NCBI RefSeq assembly: GCF_029533155.1 | Contig: NZ_JAIZDB010000009.1 | Location: 62,001 to 126,000, forward strand | Length of the DNA stretch: 64,000 nt | Direction of reading: 5' to 3' | From: Psychrobacillus antarcticus | GTDB lineage: Bacteria > Bacillota > Bacilli > Bacillales_A > Planococcaceae | Shown here: piece by piece, positions 45,945 through 54,913 of the stretch | Position numbering within the stretch: the first letter of the stretch is position 1 | Layout: every line of letters starts with the position of its first letter | Position numbers and translations under genes: made by a program | Notes under the pieces: model-generated | Database searches by the model: none | Seen by the model: only the letters and a program-made list of their open reading frames with translations | What the model was told of the DNA's origin: nothing

Positions 45945-46841
45945 TCAATTTTCATACCAAGGGTTTAAATGTATTAGCACTTCCTCAACATCTTCGTGGT
46001 ATTCCATTATTGTATTTTTAATTTTACGGATAATATCATGACCTTCTTGAATGGTTAAATCGCCAGGTACACTCACACGAAGATCTACCAATAAGTAATG
46101 ACCGTGTTCCCTTGCACGTAGACGGTCTAGACGTTTCACTTCTGGAATAGTTAATATTAGCGTTTGAAAATCGTCTAATATCTCTTGGCTTACACTTTTC
46201 TCCATAAGTGTGGAACCAGCTTCAATCAGCATGCCATATGCAAGTCTGAACACTAAGATTGTCACAATTATTCCAGCAATCGGATCTCCGTATAAAAGGA
46301 TGTTTATATGATAAGCTTCCCCAAACAATGCAAGTCCAATGCCGACTACTGCTGCTAACGAAGCATACACATCTGCAAGGTGATCATTTGCAGTAGCAAT
46401 TAGACCTTTACTATTTGTTTTTTTCCCAATTCTCATCGTATATACGTATAAAATAAATTTCCATATTAGTGAAATAATCGCCGTTACAAAGGCTATTAAA
46501 ACTGCTTTTTCAGGTTCATGAAAGAATGCTTTGATTGATTCATAGGCAATATAACAGGCTGCTAAAATTAAAATAATCCCTACAACGGCAGAACTTAGTA
46601 CCTCCGCTTTGCCGTGTCCATATGGGTGGTCTTCGTCTGCAGGACGTTTGGAAATACGCATAGATGTTAATGTCGCGCCACTTGCTATAACATCACCAGC
46701 ATTATGGTAACCATCTGCCAGAAGAACTGGACTGTGGAAGATCGTACCCACTACAATTTTTAGAACTGTTAATACTATGTTGCTTAATAAACTAATCCAT
46801 CCTGCAACCATTGGATCATTTGAATTTGTGTATTGATTCAT
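45945..46841 (-). CDS. Cation diffusion facilitator family metal efflux protein
   Basis: A 298-aa CDF transporter with six transmembrane helices and a C-terminal cytoplasmic domain. Metal-site motifs are DGYHNAGD (helix II) and ANDHLAD (helix V); the loop EDHPYGHGKAE is characteristic. C-terminal RAREHGHYLLVDLRVSV matches the dimerisation domain. It exports divalent cations (Mn, Zn or similar) for protons. It is a single gene, preceded by a leader hairpin at 46879-46916. Confidence 0.93.
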   Translation of the reverse strand: MNQYTNSNDPMVAGWISLLSNIVLTVLKIVVGTIFHSPVLLADGYHNAGDVIASGATLTSMRISKRPADEDHPYGHGKAEVLSSAVVGIILILAACYIAYESIKAFFHEPEKAVLIAFVTAIISLIWKFILYVYTMRIGKKTNSKGLIATANDHLADVYASLAAVVGIGLALFGEAYHINILLYGDPIAGIIVTILVFRLAYGMLIEAGSTLMEKSVSQEILDDFQTLILTIPEVKRLDRLRAREHGHYLLVDLRVSVPGDLTIQEGHDIIRKIKNTIMEYHEDVEEVLIHLNPWYEN

Positions 46842-46878
46842 TAATGTATTCCTCCACTAAAATTCTTTCCTTAAAGCA

Positions 46879-46916
46879 ACAAAACCCTTTGACCAGTTTC
46901 AGTCAAAGGGTTTTGT
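46879..46916 (-). promoter_or_regulatory. Perfect 15-bp hairpin in the CDF leader
   Basis: ACAAAACCCTTTGAC, eight-base loop, GTCAAAGGGTTTTGT, about 40-75 bp upstream of the CDF start codon on the minus strand. It lacks a clear T-run. It may be a leader hairpin for metal-dependent control or the end of an upstream transcript. Confidence 0.5.
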
Positions 46917-47179
46917 GTTAAAAAATATAGTTTTTGTGCACCTGAAATTTGGATCATATCTCTCACTCCTATAAATAAGCGTTTAAACAGTATAACACTT
47001 TCAATTCGTTGGCTCAATAATTTTTTTAGTCCAATCAGAAACCATAGTAGATATAGAGCAAGAGAACCGACGACATTTACAATATAGCTCGTACAGTCTA
47101 TCCTTCTAGACTAAATTTTGTTATCCACTATTTTCAGCGTTATTATTAGAGAATTATTAATTAAGAAGAGGGAATCCAC
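46917..47179. other. Gene-free spacer
   Basis: About 260 bp of A+T-rich DNA between the CDF leader and the FUSC remnant. No frame, clear promoter or repeat was recognised. Confidence 0.5.
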
Positions 47180-48236
47180 TTGAAACATATATCTTCCGAA
47201 TCTATCTTTTCCACACTTATATTAACCACAAACAAGCTTTTGCACTAAGCAAGAACCCTCTTCCATGGATGAAAGCAATTTGTGCAGGTTTACCAGTTCT
47301 AATAGGATATCTATTGATGAGTTTAGAGTACGGACTTATTGCAGGTCTCGGTGGCTTAACGTATTTATATGTATTTAACATTCCATATGCATTTCGAGCT
47401 AAAAAGTTATTTTTTTCATTAATTGGATTATCAATTGCAGTGACGCTGGTTACTTTTTTTGCTCCTTATCCTTTTGTATCATCGTTTTTAGTTGCACTAA
47501 TTGGATCAATTTCTACATTCCTGTTTGGGGCCTTACGAATTACAGGTCCGGCTGCTATTTTTTTGTATTAGCTTTTTTAATGGGAACTGGAATGCTTATA
47601 GATCCTTCACTAACTCCGCTACGCGCAGGACTTGTATTACTAGGCGGAGCATTTTCTTGGGGGATTGGTATGATTGGTTGGTTTAACAATCCACATGGAC
47701 CAGAAAAAGTGGCAGTAAAGAAACTATATGCTGAACTAGCCGCTTTCATCGAAGCCATAGGAACTGAAGACTTCTATAGTTCCAAGCAAAAAATCACTGC
47801 TTCTTTAAAATCTGTAGAAGAACTTCTCTTGTCTGGATACATTCCTTGGAGAGTTTCGGAAACGTTAAACGCCTTGTTTTATTGAAAGAAGAGGCCAATA
47901 ATATTTTTCTGTATGTTCTCGAAAATGTTGAAAAGTTAGAGGGGAGGTTGCCTTCCGAAATAGGAGAGACCCCTATGATCTATTTCCGACATTATGGACA
48001 AGAATGAGCGGGGAATCATCCCATCACTTGAAATCTTTGAAAATAAGCATAGCTCTTTGTATGCAATGGTAAATGAAGCGAACACGCTTCTAAACGAATC
48101 ATTATCTATTATTCAAAGAGCTATTGTCATAATTGTTGTAGATATATTTTCTGATTGTAATATTATACGTAACCCGAGTTTAGATGAATATTTTATTTCT
48201 TTGTTCAACCGCTTAATGTTCTCCATTTAGAGTAAG
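47180..48236 (+). pseudogene. FUSC/aromatic acid exporter family protein, degraded
   Basis: Fragments in different frames line up into one membrane protein: INHKQAFALSKNPLPWMKA, then ICAGLPVLIGYLLMSLEYGL ... RITGPAAIF. A shift in a T7 run at about 47560 leads to FVLAFLMGTGMLIDPSLTP ... IPWRVSETLNALFY, then LKEEANNIFLYVLENVEKLEG, another shift, and IMDKNERGIIPSLEIFENKHSSLYAMV. The N-terminal membrane half resembles FUSC family exporters; the C-terminal membrane half is missing. At least three frame disruptions. Confidence 0.75.
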
Positions 48237-48808
48237 TTAATCTTTATTCTAATATAAGTAATTAGTTTGAAACTCATCCCGGTCTATATAAACTTAATTA
48301 AAATTGTAACTATAGAATCATTAGGATGTTGTGTTGTTCGTGATCGCAGACATTAGCTTGCACAAAGGCGATGCGATAATAATTAAAATATCGGATTCTT
48401 ACTATAGATTTTTAAATGAATTTACTTCTAGATTGTTTTACATTTAATGCTTTAATGTAGATGACTTAATATGAAGGCATTCATCTCACGTCGATTCATG
48501 AATTTTTTTTGCGATTGTAAGAAGAGTTGCAACCAGAAGATTTATCGAAGAGGTATGAAAAATTAGCAAAAGGTCACAATATAACATGTCTGACAAAGAG
48601 GTTGGATATAAAAAAAAAGGAGAAAAGGGAACTTTTAAAAAGGTTAGGATAAAGAAGAGGTCCAATATTATTTTAAAATTTATTTTATTCATAAAAATGA
48701 ACATCTATGGATAAAATCAACTAATTTAATTTCGCAAAAACGATACATTTATTTCGTGAAGTTAACAAATAATAAATTAAATCGAAATATAGTTAAGGGA
48801 GTGTTTTT
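48237..48808. other. Degenerate stretch without a supported gene
   Basis: About 570 bp. Two short runs of plausible coding character remain: near 48322-48446 (DVVLFVIADISLHKGDAII... ending RLFYI) and near 48523-48650 (EELQPEDLSKRYEKLAKGHN...). Both lack starts and ribosome binding sites. They look like relics of lost genes. Confidence 0.4.
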
Positions 48809-49579
48809 GTGAAAAAGGTGGTGCTTTCTTTACTAGCCTTGTTTCTTATAGGTATAGCCATTTTTTATGTTAATGACAGCAAGAATAGAAGCGTATCGGC
48901 AGACCGTGGGCGAAAATATTATGAAGAAGCTGGTCAAATTATTTGGGATATTAAAACAAAGGAAAAGGTAGTTGCCTTGACATTTGACGATGGTCCACAT
49001 AAAAAGCATACCACTCAAATTTTGGATTTACTCGAACAATATGATGCAAAAGGGACTTTTTTTATTGTTGGTGAACAAGCCGAAAAAAATCCGGAAATAA
49101 TTTTACGAATGTTTGAAGAGGGACACGAATTGGCGAATCATACTTATACACACCCTAACAGTACAAATGTTTCGAAGATCATGAAAGAAATTAAACAAAC
49201 AAATGACACCATTTACAGCATTACAGGTTACACGCCAAACCTATTTCGACCGGTAGAAGGACAATATACCGATGCCATGATTGAAGAAGTTGTAAAAGAT
49301 GGTTTTCAAGTTGTCATGTGGTCATGGCACCAAGATACAGAAGACTGGAGAAATCCGGGTGTGAATAGGATCGTGAATACTGTTTTAAAAGGAATAAAAG
49401 AAGGGGATGTTATTCTGTTCCATGATGGTGGTGGAAATAGAACACAGACCGTGAAAGCATTGGAAAAAATCTTACCAGAACTTCAAAGTCAGGGCTATAA
49501 GTTTGTAACGATTAACGATTTAATAAAGATAAAAACGCTGACGGATGAAAAGAATAGTCACGAAACGAACAGTGAATGA
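48809..49579 (+). CDS. Polysaccharide deacetylase (NodB domain)
   Basis: A 256-aa secreted or membrane-anchored enzyme: N-terminal hydrophobic helix, then the NodB homology domain with VALTFDDGPH (catalytic base and metal Asp), NHTYTHP (metal His), FRPVEGQ, WSWHQDTEDW and VILFHDGGGNR. It removes acetyl groups from peptidoglycan or a related glycan; PdaA/PdaB-type roles in spore cortex or lysozyme resistance are possible. GTG 48809 follows TTAAGGGAGTG. The next gene is a cell wall endopeptidase 80 bp downstream. Confidence 0.9.
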   Translation: MKKVVLSLLALFLIGIAIFYVNDSKNRSVSADRGRKYYEEAGQIIWDIKTKEKVVALTFDDGPHKKHTTQILDLLEQYDAKGTFFIVGEQAEKNPEIILRMFEEGHELANHTYTHPNSTNVSKIMKEIKQTNDTIYSITGYTPNLFRPVEGQYTDAMIEEVVKDGFQVVMWSWHQDTEDWRNPGVNRIVNTVLKGIKEGDVILFHDGGGNRTQTVKALEKILPELQSQGYKFVTINDLIKIKTLTDEKNSHETNSE

Positions 49580-49660
49580 AGAAGACTGATATAACAACTA
49601 TTGAAGTTATTTAGAAATCTGACTTTAAGGTTTGTGTAACGAGAAAGGTGGATAGATTAT

Positions 49661-50668
49661 TTGTCGCGAAACTTAATTCCTTTAATGACATTGTTTATAA
49701 TTTTGACTATTTTACCTACTATGAAAAATTTTGCGGGAGATGTTGATCCAACTAGGGAAGAGATATTGCAACAGCGAATGAGCTATTATCTTAGATATGA
49801 CAATTACATTGTTCCCTGGTACTATATAGCTGCTATCGATCAATATGAGCGAAATATCCAAAATGTTCGTAACGATATTCCAAAGAGAGAAGGGGTTGTG
49901 TCAATCCAATTTTCAGACGAATATTGGTCGGGAGCACTAAACCCTCAATTGAATGATACATCCCCAAATGCCATTAATCATTTTGGGGGGTTCGGCCTAG
50001 ATGGGAACGGTGATGGGGTGGCAAATATAAAAGATGACACAGATGTATTGTTTTCCATGGCCTCTTACTTGAGCAAATATGGACTAAGTGAAGATGATTT
50101 CAAGTTAGCTTTATGGGATTATTACAAAAATGAAACAACCATAAACCAAATTGTAACTACCGCAAAACTATTCGAAAGATTCGGTACGATTGATTTAGAT
50201 GCTCATACATTCCCGGTTGAACTTGGATATACGTATTCCTATGGTAAAACTTGGGGCGCGAATCGAGGTTGGGGTGGACGAAGAATTCATGAAGGAACTG
50301 ACATATTTGCCGACAATAATACGCCTGTCCTTTCTGCATCTTATGGTGTAGTAGAAGTTATGGGGTGGAACCAATTCGGTGGTTGGCGAGTTGGAATCCG
50401 TGATAATCATAATTCTTATCATTACTATGCGCATCTTACTAGGTTTCAGGATTATTTGAAAGTTGGGGATATCGTAGAACCTGGACAAGTTATAGGATAT
50501 GTAGGGAGTACGGGATATGGAAAAGAGGGTACTTCAGGTAAATTTTCACCACATCTTCACTATGGAATCTATAAATTTAATGGTAAAACAGAACTAGCAT
50601 TCGATCCTTTCCCATTTCTTGTACAATGGGAAAAAGAAGCGAAACAAGCGAAAAGAAAGAAAAAGTAA
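49661..50668 (+). CDS. M23 peptidoglycan endopeptidase with a transglycosylase-like N-terminal domain
   Basis: A 335-aa secreted protein (N-terminal helix, TTG start with AAAGGTGG upstream). Residues about 40-175 resemble the lytic transglycosylase fold, with VPWYYIAAIDQYER (Glu in the catalytic position), FGGFGLDGNGDG and a DVLFSMASYLSK helix. The LytM/M23 domain (about 195-320) has the zinc ligands in HEGTDIFAD and HLHYG, with YYAHL. It resembles B. subtilis LytH (YunA), an L-Ala-D-Glu peptidase of sporulation. The Lys-rich tail is unusual. Confidence 0.87.
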   Translation: MSRNLIPLMTLFIILTILPTMKNFAGDVDPTREEILQQRMSYYLRYDNYIVPWYYIAAIDQYERNIQNVRNDIPKREGVVSIQFSDEYWSGALNPQLNDTSPNAINHFGGFGLDGNGDGVANIKDDTDVLFSMASYLSKYGLSEDDFKLALWDYYKNETTINQIVTTAKLFERFGTIDLDAHTFPVELGYTYSYGKTWGANRGWGGRRIHEGTDIFADNNTPVLSASYGVVEVMGWNQFGGWRVGIRDNHNSYHYYAHLTRFQDYLKVGDIVEPGQVIGYVGSTGYGKEGTSGKFSPHLHYGIYKFNGKTELAFDPFPFLVQWEKEAKQAKRKKK

Positions 50669-50710
50669 AATATAAGTATTGAAATAAAACCCGTTCCCCA
50701 ATAAAAGTGA

Positions 50711-51301
50711 TGTATTAGAAACCACATAGGCGTTGCTAGTCGTGAAGAAGTAAATAGAAACGGATATTGGCATAAAACTTTTCACTGTTGGTTTATTGAA
50801 AATGATATGGATTCAGTTTATATTTACCTGCAATTACGTAGTGATACAAAAAAGGACTATCCAAATCTTTTTGACATCACTGCAGCAAGTCATATATTGT
50901 TTGATGAATCTATCCAAGATGGGATAAGAGAAATCAAAGAAGAAGTAGGGATTGAGGTTTCTTTTATTGATTTAACACCATTAGGAGTAATTAATTATTG
51001 TGTGATGCTAGAAGACTTTATAGATAAGGAATTAGCAAATGTATTTCTCTATAAATATAACAAATCCTTTGATGACTTTATTTTTCAAAAAGAAGAAGTT
51101 GCAGGAATAGTAAAAGTAAAATTTGCCGATTTTGAAGAGCTATGGTTAGGTGAACGAGACTCCGTACGGATTAAAGGAGTAAAACTAAGTAATGATGGCA
51201 GTAAAGTTTTCCTCAATGAGTATGTTGGGAGGGAAAGATTTGTACCTAATCACGTTTCATTTTATCAAACTGTTATTCAGAAAATGAAAGAGAATCTGTG
51301 A
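50711..51301 (+). pseudogene. NUDIX hydrolase, 5'-truncated
   Basis: The frame is open from 50711 (after TGA) as CIRNHIGVASREEVNRNGYWHKTFHCWF and runs to 51301. Homologues begin about 15 residues earlier, and no start codon or ribosome binding site is present at the natural position; ATG 50807 would omit the first strands. The Nudix box has Ser for the first Gly (ASHILFDESIQDGIREIKEEVGI) but keeps REIKEE. Loss of the start makes normal function doubtful; a shortened protein from 50807 cannot be excluded. Confidence 0.65.
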
Positions 51302-51957
51302 GTGATTTAATCTAACCAGCTTGAGTATATACATAACTATATTGAGGAAAACCGGACAAAAAGCCCCGGTACTAACCATCAAGAGCTAGATTTAAATCTT
51401 TAACACCCTTTCTTAATGCCTTATTACCGTATTTTTTTTCTATTAGAGCGCTTTTCTGAATATCTTGATTGATTCAATAATCCGCATAAATACAAATTAA
51501 GGCATTATATATTGCCTAACGTTACACCCCTATATTTAGTTGTTTTTGATGATTCTAAAAATAACAATCTATCACCGTAACATCATTCATCACTTAAAAA
51601 ACACATTGGAAAGCCTTGAAAATGTGCCTGATGCGTGCTGTTTTGATAACAGATATCACCAGAGAAAAGGTTTTTTAATACAATGTTTGAGAAAAGATTT
51701 AACGATTAATATCCACGATTAATTTTGGATAGAGAACTTTTAAAATTACTAATAAGTCTGTAAGTTCTCCATTTATCAAAAAAACATATTTAATCAAAGA
51801 AGTCCCTTGATCCAAGAAGGATTAACGCAAAAACAACGGAGAATAGGTTAGTTTCGGTCGAATTCAACCTGAATAAAGTATAAAATTGTAAAAATCTTGA
51901 TTTTATATTGGAAATTTATGTTACTATCAATATAAAGATTGTGAAGACCTTCACTTA
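51302..51957. other. Gene-free stretch upstream of the cassette array
   Basis: About 650 bp. ACCGG...CCGGT at about 51349-51367 resembles the hairpin after parC (33904-33926). No frame with a convincing start was found; short open stretches look random or relic. Confidence 0.45.
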
Positions 51958-51984
51958 AACTAACGCAGCAGGTTTGTTCAACAA
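51958..51984 (+). repeat. Cassette head box A
   Basis: AACTAACGCAGCAGG followed by TTTGTTCAACAA. Head-type box (TAACGCMGCAGGTT) placed 60 bp before the TPR/DUF2695 gene. Its reverse complement matches the tail box at 52574-52601 over most of 28 bases, so the gene is bracketed by inverted boxes. Confidence 0.75.
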
Positions 51985-52042
51985 GGAAAATGAACGATGG
52001 AAAACGAAAATAGAGTAAAATGGAATTAAAGTTGAGGTATTT

Positions 52043-52567
52043 ATGGAAAAGCTTGAAGCATTAAAAGAAACTCTAATCGAAGGTCAAAAATTATCAATGC
52101 AAGGTTCGTGGGATAGGAGAGCCCCGGCAAAAAAAGCGGTTCCTTTTCTTTTAGAAGCAAGGCGAGGGTTAAAGGATTATGTAGTAGAAAACGAAACAAT
52201 TCCTCTTGCTTGGCGTTTGTTGTCGCAAGCCGAAGAATGCTTACTCAATTATAACAATGCTATTTATTGTTTAGAAAGGGCTATGGAGTTGGATAAAAAG
52301 AACCAAAAGGACCTTAAAAGACTTTTCCTATTAAAAGACTATGGTGGAATGTGGAATGAGCTAAACTTATCCCCAGAACAGTTGGAGTCCCTCGGTATAT
52401 TTTTGGATGAAAAGTTAAATGCCGATGATTGTGACCACTCTCTTAAACTTACAAAGAGCTGGCTGGAAGATAACATACCTAAGAGTAAACTATCTAAAAT
52501 CGTAAAAGCATTGAAGAATCAAGGCGGATTCTGTGATTGTGAGGTACTCTCTAATGTTGTTGATTAA
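52043..52567 (+). CDS. TPR / DUF2695 protein (cassette 1)
   Basis: A 174-aa soluble protein. Residues about 25-90 form a TPR-like helical pair (LSQAEECLLNYNNAIYCLERAMELDKKN). The C-terminus matches DUF2695 (DDCDHSLKLTKSWLEDN ... GGFCDCEVLSNV). The ribosome binding site is weak (TTGAGGTATTT). It is enclosed by head box A and tail box B. Its function is unknown; such proteins occur as solitary accessory genes. Confidence 0.75.
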   Translation: MEKLEALKETLIEGQKLSMQGSWDRRAPAKKAVPFLLEARRGLKDYVVENETIPLAWRLLSQAEECLLNYNNAIYCLERAMELDKKNQKDLKRLFLLKDYGGMWNELNLSPEQLESLGIFLDEKLNADDCDHSLKLTKSWLEDNIPKSKLSKIVKALKNQGGFCDCEVLSNVVD

Positions 52568-52573
52568 TAGAGC

Positions 52574-52633
52574 TTGTTGAACTAACGGGTGCGTTAGTCA
52601 AATAGAGCAACGTCATTAAGACGTTGCTCCTTT
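52574..52633 (+). repeat. Cassette tail box B with terminator
   Basis: TTGTTGAACTAACGGGTGC then GTTAGTCAA (52574-52601); internal stem CTAACG-GGTG-CGTTAG. Seven bases after the TPR gene stop. Directly after it, GAGCAACGTC/GACGTTGCTC (52605-52629) with TTT forms a terminator that may serve both the cassette and the convergent recombinase gene. Confidence 0.75.
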
Positions 52634-52637
52634 GTAT

Positions 52638-53477
52638 TTAAAAGTATTTCTGATAATACTCTTTCCTTAGCCTTCCGCTTAATTGAGCATAGATCCTAGT
52701 TGTTTCACTTTTTTCGTGTCCCATAAGACTTTGTATAACTTCAATAGGAGCTCCATTATTCATCAAATGAGTTGCGTAGCTGTGTCTAAGTTGATGTGGG
52801 TGAATCTCTTTATTAATTTCAGCTCGATTAGAGATCCGTTTGATGATGTATCGCATTTGGGCAACACTCATTTTATGTGGTTGTCTTGCTGTTACAAAGA
52901 TGGCTGAATTATGGTCATTACGGCTTTCCATGTAGCGTTTAAGCCATATATCGCAACGTGTATTAAAATAAACCTCCCTTTCCTTATCTCCTTTTCCTCT
53001 GACAATAGCAGATTGATTGGACCAATTAATATGGTTCTTTTCTAACGCAACTATTTCTCCAATACGACAACCGGTAGAAAACATGAATTCAAAAATCGCT
53101 TTTTCCATGGGAGAATGACAGGATTCACGAAGGTGTTCTATCTCCCGTTCGGTTAAATACTTGGGTATCCGTTTACCCACTTTGGGTTCTTTAATTTTGG
53201 AAGATGGGTTTTTACTCAGGTAGCCTTCTTCATGGGACCAACGAAAAAATGATTTCATAAAGCGAATCCGGTGTGCAAGACTGGCCGGTTTTAAATGCTT
53301 GCCGGCTATAGAGAGATATTCCTTCAGTTGATTTGTATCCAGTGATTCTATTTCTGTATCCTTAAAATAATCGATTAGTAGTAAAAACTGTAACCCGTAG
53401 GCCTTCAACGTTTGTGGTGAGAAGCCCTCTATTCGTTTATCCGCTTCAAACGAGGACCATGCTTTTGACAGTAACAA
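52638..53477 (-). CDS. Tyrosine recombinase (XerC/D-type) inside the cassette array
   Basis: A 279-aa site-specific recombinase. The N-terminal SAM-like core-binding domain (about 5-90) is followed by a catalytic domain with Arg in FSTGCRIGE, Lys in GKGDKERE, HQLRHSYATHL (H-x2-R), GHEKSETT (His) and nucleophile Tyr in RIYAQLS. All catalytic residues are present, so it is likely active. It starts with TTG 53477 behind AGGGGG. It lies in opposite orientation between tail box B and head box C, i.e. within a boundary unit. I see no clear integron-integrase-specific insert, but cannot align it here. Confidence 0.87.
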   Translation of the reverse strand: MLLSKAWSSFEADKRIEGFSPQTLKAYGLQFLLLIDYFKDTEIESLDTNQLKEYLSIAGKHLKPASLAHRIRFMKSFFRWSHEEGYLSKNPSSKIKEPKVGKRIPKYLTEREIEHLRESCHSPMEKAIFEFMFSTGCRIGEIVALEKNHINWSNQSAIVRGKGDKEREVYFNTRCDIWLKRYMESRNDHNSAIFVTARQPHKMSVAQMRYIIKRISNRAEINKEIHPHQLRHSYATHLMNNGAPIEVIQSLMGHEKSETTRIYAQLSGRLRKEYYQKYF

Positions 53478-53554
53478 TTCGATTCCCCCTAAAATAGTAA
53501 TATTAAAAGGATTATTGCCAACTTAATAGAATTATATACATAGAATGTGTTTTT

Positions 53555-53580
53555 AATAACGCCGCAGGTTAGTTTAACAA
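53555..53580 (+). repeat. Cassette head box C
   Basis: AATAACGCCGCAGGTTAGTT then TAACAA, 71 bp before the next cassette gene; a variant of the TAACGCAGCAGGTTA head box. Confidence 0.7.
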
Positions 53581-53650
53581 GAAAAATCGAAACTTAAAAT
53601 GTTTTCAATCGTAATAATTAATTTAAAGGGACTAATTAGGGAGGGATTTT

Positions 53651-53989
53651 ATGATTTTCGTTATATTAGTGTTATACGGAATTATAGCTGGATTTTTCAT
53701 TTCAAAAAGAAAAATGAAAATGTCTCAAGCTGTAATACCAATGATAGCTTTCGCAATTCTTTCAAGTGTTTCTTTGGGTCAAAATTATACAGTGAGTTTA
53801 ATTCCTGAAGCTAATGATGGTATAGGAATTTCTAATTTTTTAGCTACATTTTTATTGCCAGCAGATGGTTGGACAAAAGAATTGTTTTTATCAAAATTTG
53901 AATTATATCTTGGCATTTCTATTGCATTAATTCTTTTATATTTTATATTTGTGATTGTTGAAAAAATAAAATCGGATGTTAAAGCATAA
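53651..53989 (+). CDS. Small membrane protein, 112 aa (cassette 2)
   Basis: Three hydrophobic helices (residues about 2-18, 27-47, 84-104) separated by a loop NYTVSLIPEANDGIGISNF that should lie outside. GGGAGGGATTTT precedes ATG 53651. It is bracketed by head box C and the tail part of unit D, which begins only three bases after the stop. No family recognised. It could be a toxin-like or immunity-like membrane protein, but nothing proves it. Confidence 0.65.
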   Translation: MIFVILVLYGIIAGFFISKRKMKMSQAVIPMIAFAILSSVSLGQNYTVSLIPEANDGIGISNFLATFLLPADGWTKELFLSKFELYLGISIALILLYFIFVIVEKIKSDVKA

Positions 53990-53992
53990 TGC

Positions 53993-54074
53993 TTATTGTG
54001 CTAACGGGTGCTTTACTTCAAGAAGGAGTAAAGCCTTTTTTCTTATTGAACTAACGCAGCAGGTTAGTTGAACA
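53993..54074 (+). repeat. Cassette boundary unit D (tail + terminator + head)
   Basis: Complete attC-like unit. Tail CTAACGGGTGC (54001-54011), terminator stem GCTTTACT/AGTAAAGC with T6, then head AACTAACGCAGCAGGTTAG (54049-54067) and TTGAACAA. From outer CTAAC to outer GTTAG it is 67 bp. It matches unit E at 66 of 67 positions. Confidence 0.85.
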
Positions 54075-54141
54075 AATTAACACAAGATTTATTGAAACGA
54101 AAACTATGAAATTCTGTCTTATTATAAAAGGAGTGATGATA

Positions 54142-54708
54142 TTGAAGAAACTTAGCTTAATTTTATCTTTAATATTTTTATCAATAGGGTTATTGGGCTG
54201 TCAACAAAATGGTGAAGAGAATGAATCCAACAACGAGGTTTCTAAAAATATAACCAACTCTCCTACTAAAAATATGCCAAAAGATATGCCAAGTGATTTT
54301 GATTTTTCTATTCAGTTCGGTGTTCAAAAAAAGAATGAAATCAATACTTTCGAAGGAACGGTGACTAAGGATTTAATAGCAGATGGCACTGCAACCACAG
54401 AGGTCATCTTAACAGAAGAAGAAATGAAAGATATTTATAAGAAAATGCAAGAAATTAATATAGTCGAAACTAAGGAATTTACACCTGAACCTATAAACGG
54501 AATGCTTTGCAAGCAACAACCATACGAAAAAGATAAATGGGAAATTATTATCAACGGTGAAACGATAAAACATTTAATTTCAGGGGAAGACTGCGAACCA
54601 ACGAACGATGCAAAACAACTAATTGAGTTGAGAAATTATGTCTTTAATATAATTAAAAGCAAGGGTGAATATAAATCTCTCCCAGAGTCCAATGGTGGGT
54701 ACCAATAG
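54142..54708 (+). CDS. Lipoprotein of unknown function (cassette 3)
   Basis: A 188-aa lipoprotein: signal peptide MKKLSLILSLIFLSIGLLGC with lipobox LLGC, an Asn/Glu-rich linker, and an extracytoplasmic domain with alternating strands and two Cys (MLCKQQPY, GEDCEPT) that could form a disulphide. TTG 54142 is preferred (AAAGGAG eight bases upstream) to the ATG at 54106. It stands between units D and E. No family assigned. Confidence 0.7.
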   Translation: MKKLSLILSLIFLSIGLLGCQQNGEENESNNEVSKNITNSPTKNMPKDMPSDFDFSIQFGVQKKNEINTFEGTVTKDLIADGTATTEVILTEEEMKDIYKKMQEINIVETKEFTPEPINGMLCKQQPYEKDKWEIIINGETIKHLISGEDCEPTNDAKQLIELRNYVFNIIKSKGEYKSLPESNGGYQ

Positions 54709-54910
54709 TTGTTTAACTCCCATGAAAATTAGTTCTTCAAGAAACGAAAAATGACAATACTTAAGAAGACCCCTACTTAATCGTTTAAAAAAAAGAGGAG
54801 AGCGTAAATAAGTCTATGGAATACGGTTGACTGGATTAAGGTCAGTATCAGTATTTACACTTCATAACCATTTTCATTCTCTGTGGTGCAGCATTTTTTT
54901 GTGCTGCATG
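54709..54910. other. Spacer inside cassette 3
   Basis: About 200 bp between the lipoprotein stop and unit E. It contains an imperfect GTGCTGCA/TGTGCTGCATGG hairpin near 54887-54912. No gene seen. Confidence 0.4.
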
Positions 54911-54913
54911 GAT

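Noticed and set aside
48486-48704. 72-codon hydrophobic minus-strand frame
   Set aside because: Arises from A-rich DNA read as Phe/Leu/Ile; no ribosome binding site or context.
51540-51722. 60-codon frame in the gene-free stretch before the array
   Set aside because: No ribosome binding site, no recognisable sequence, low-complexity A+T-rich DNA.
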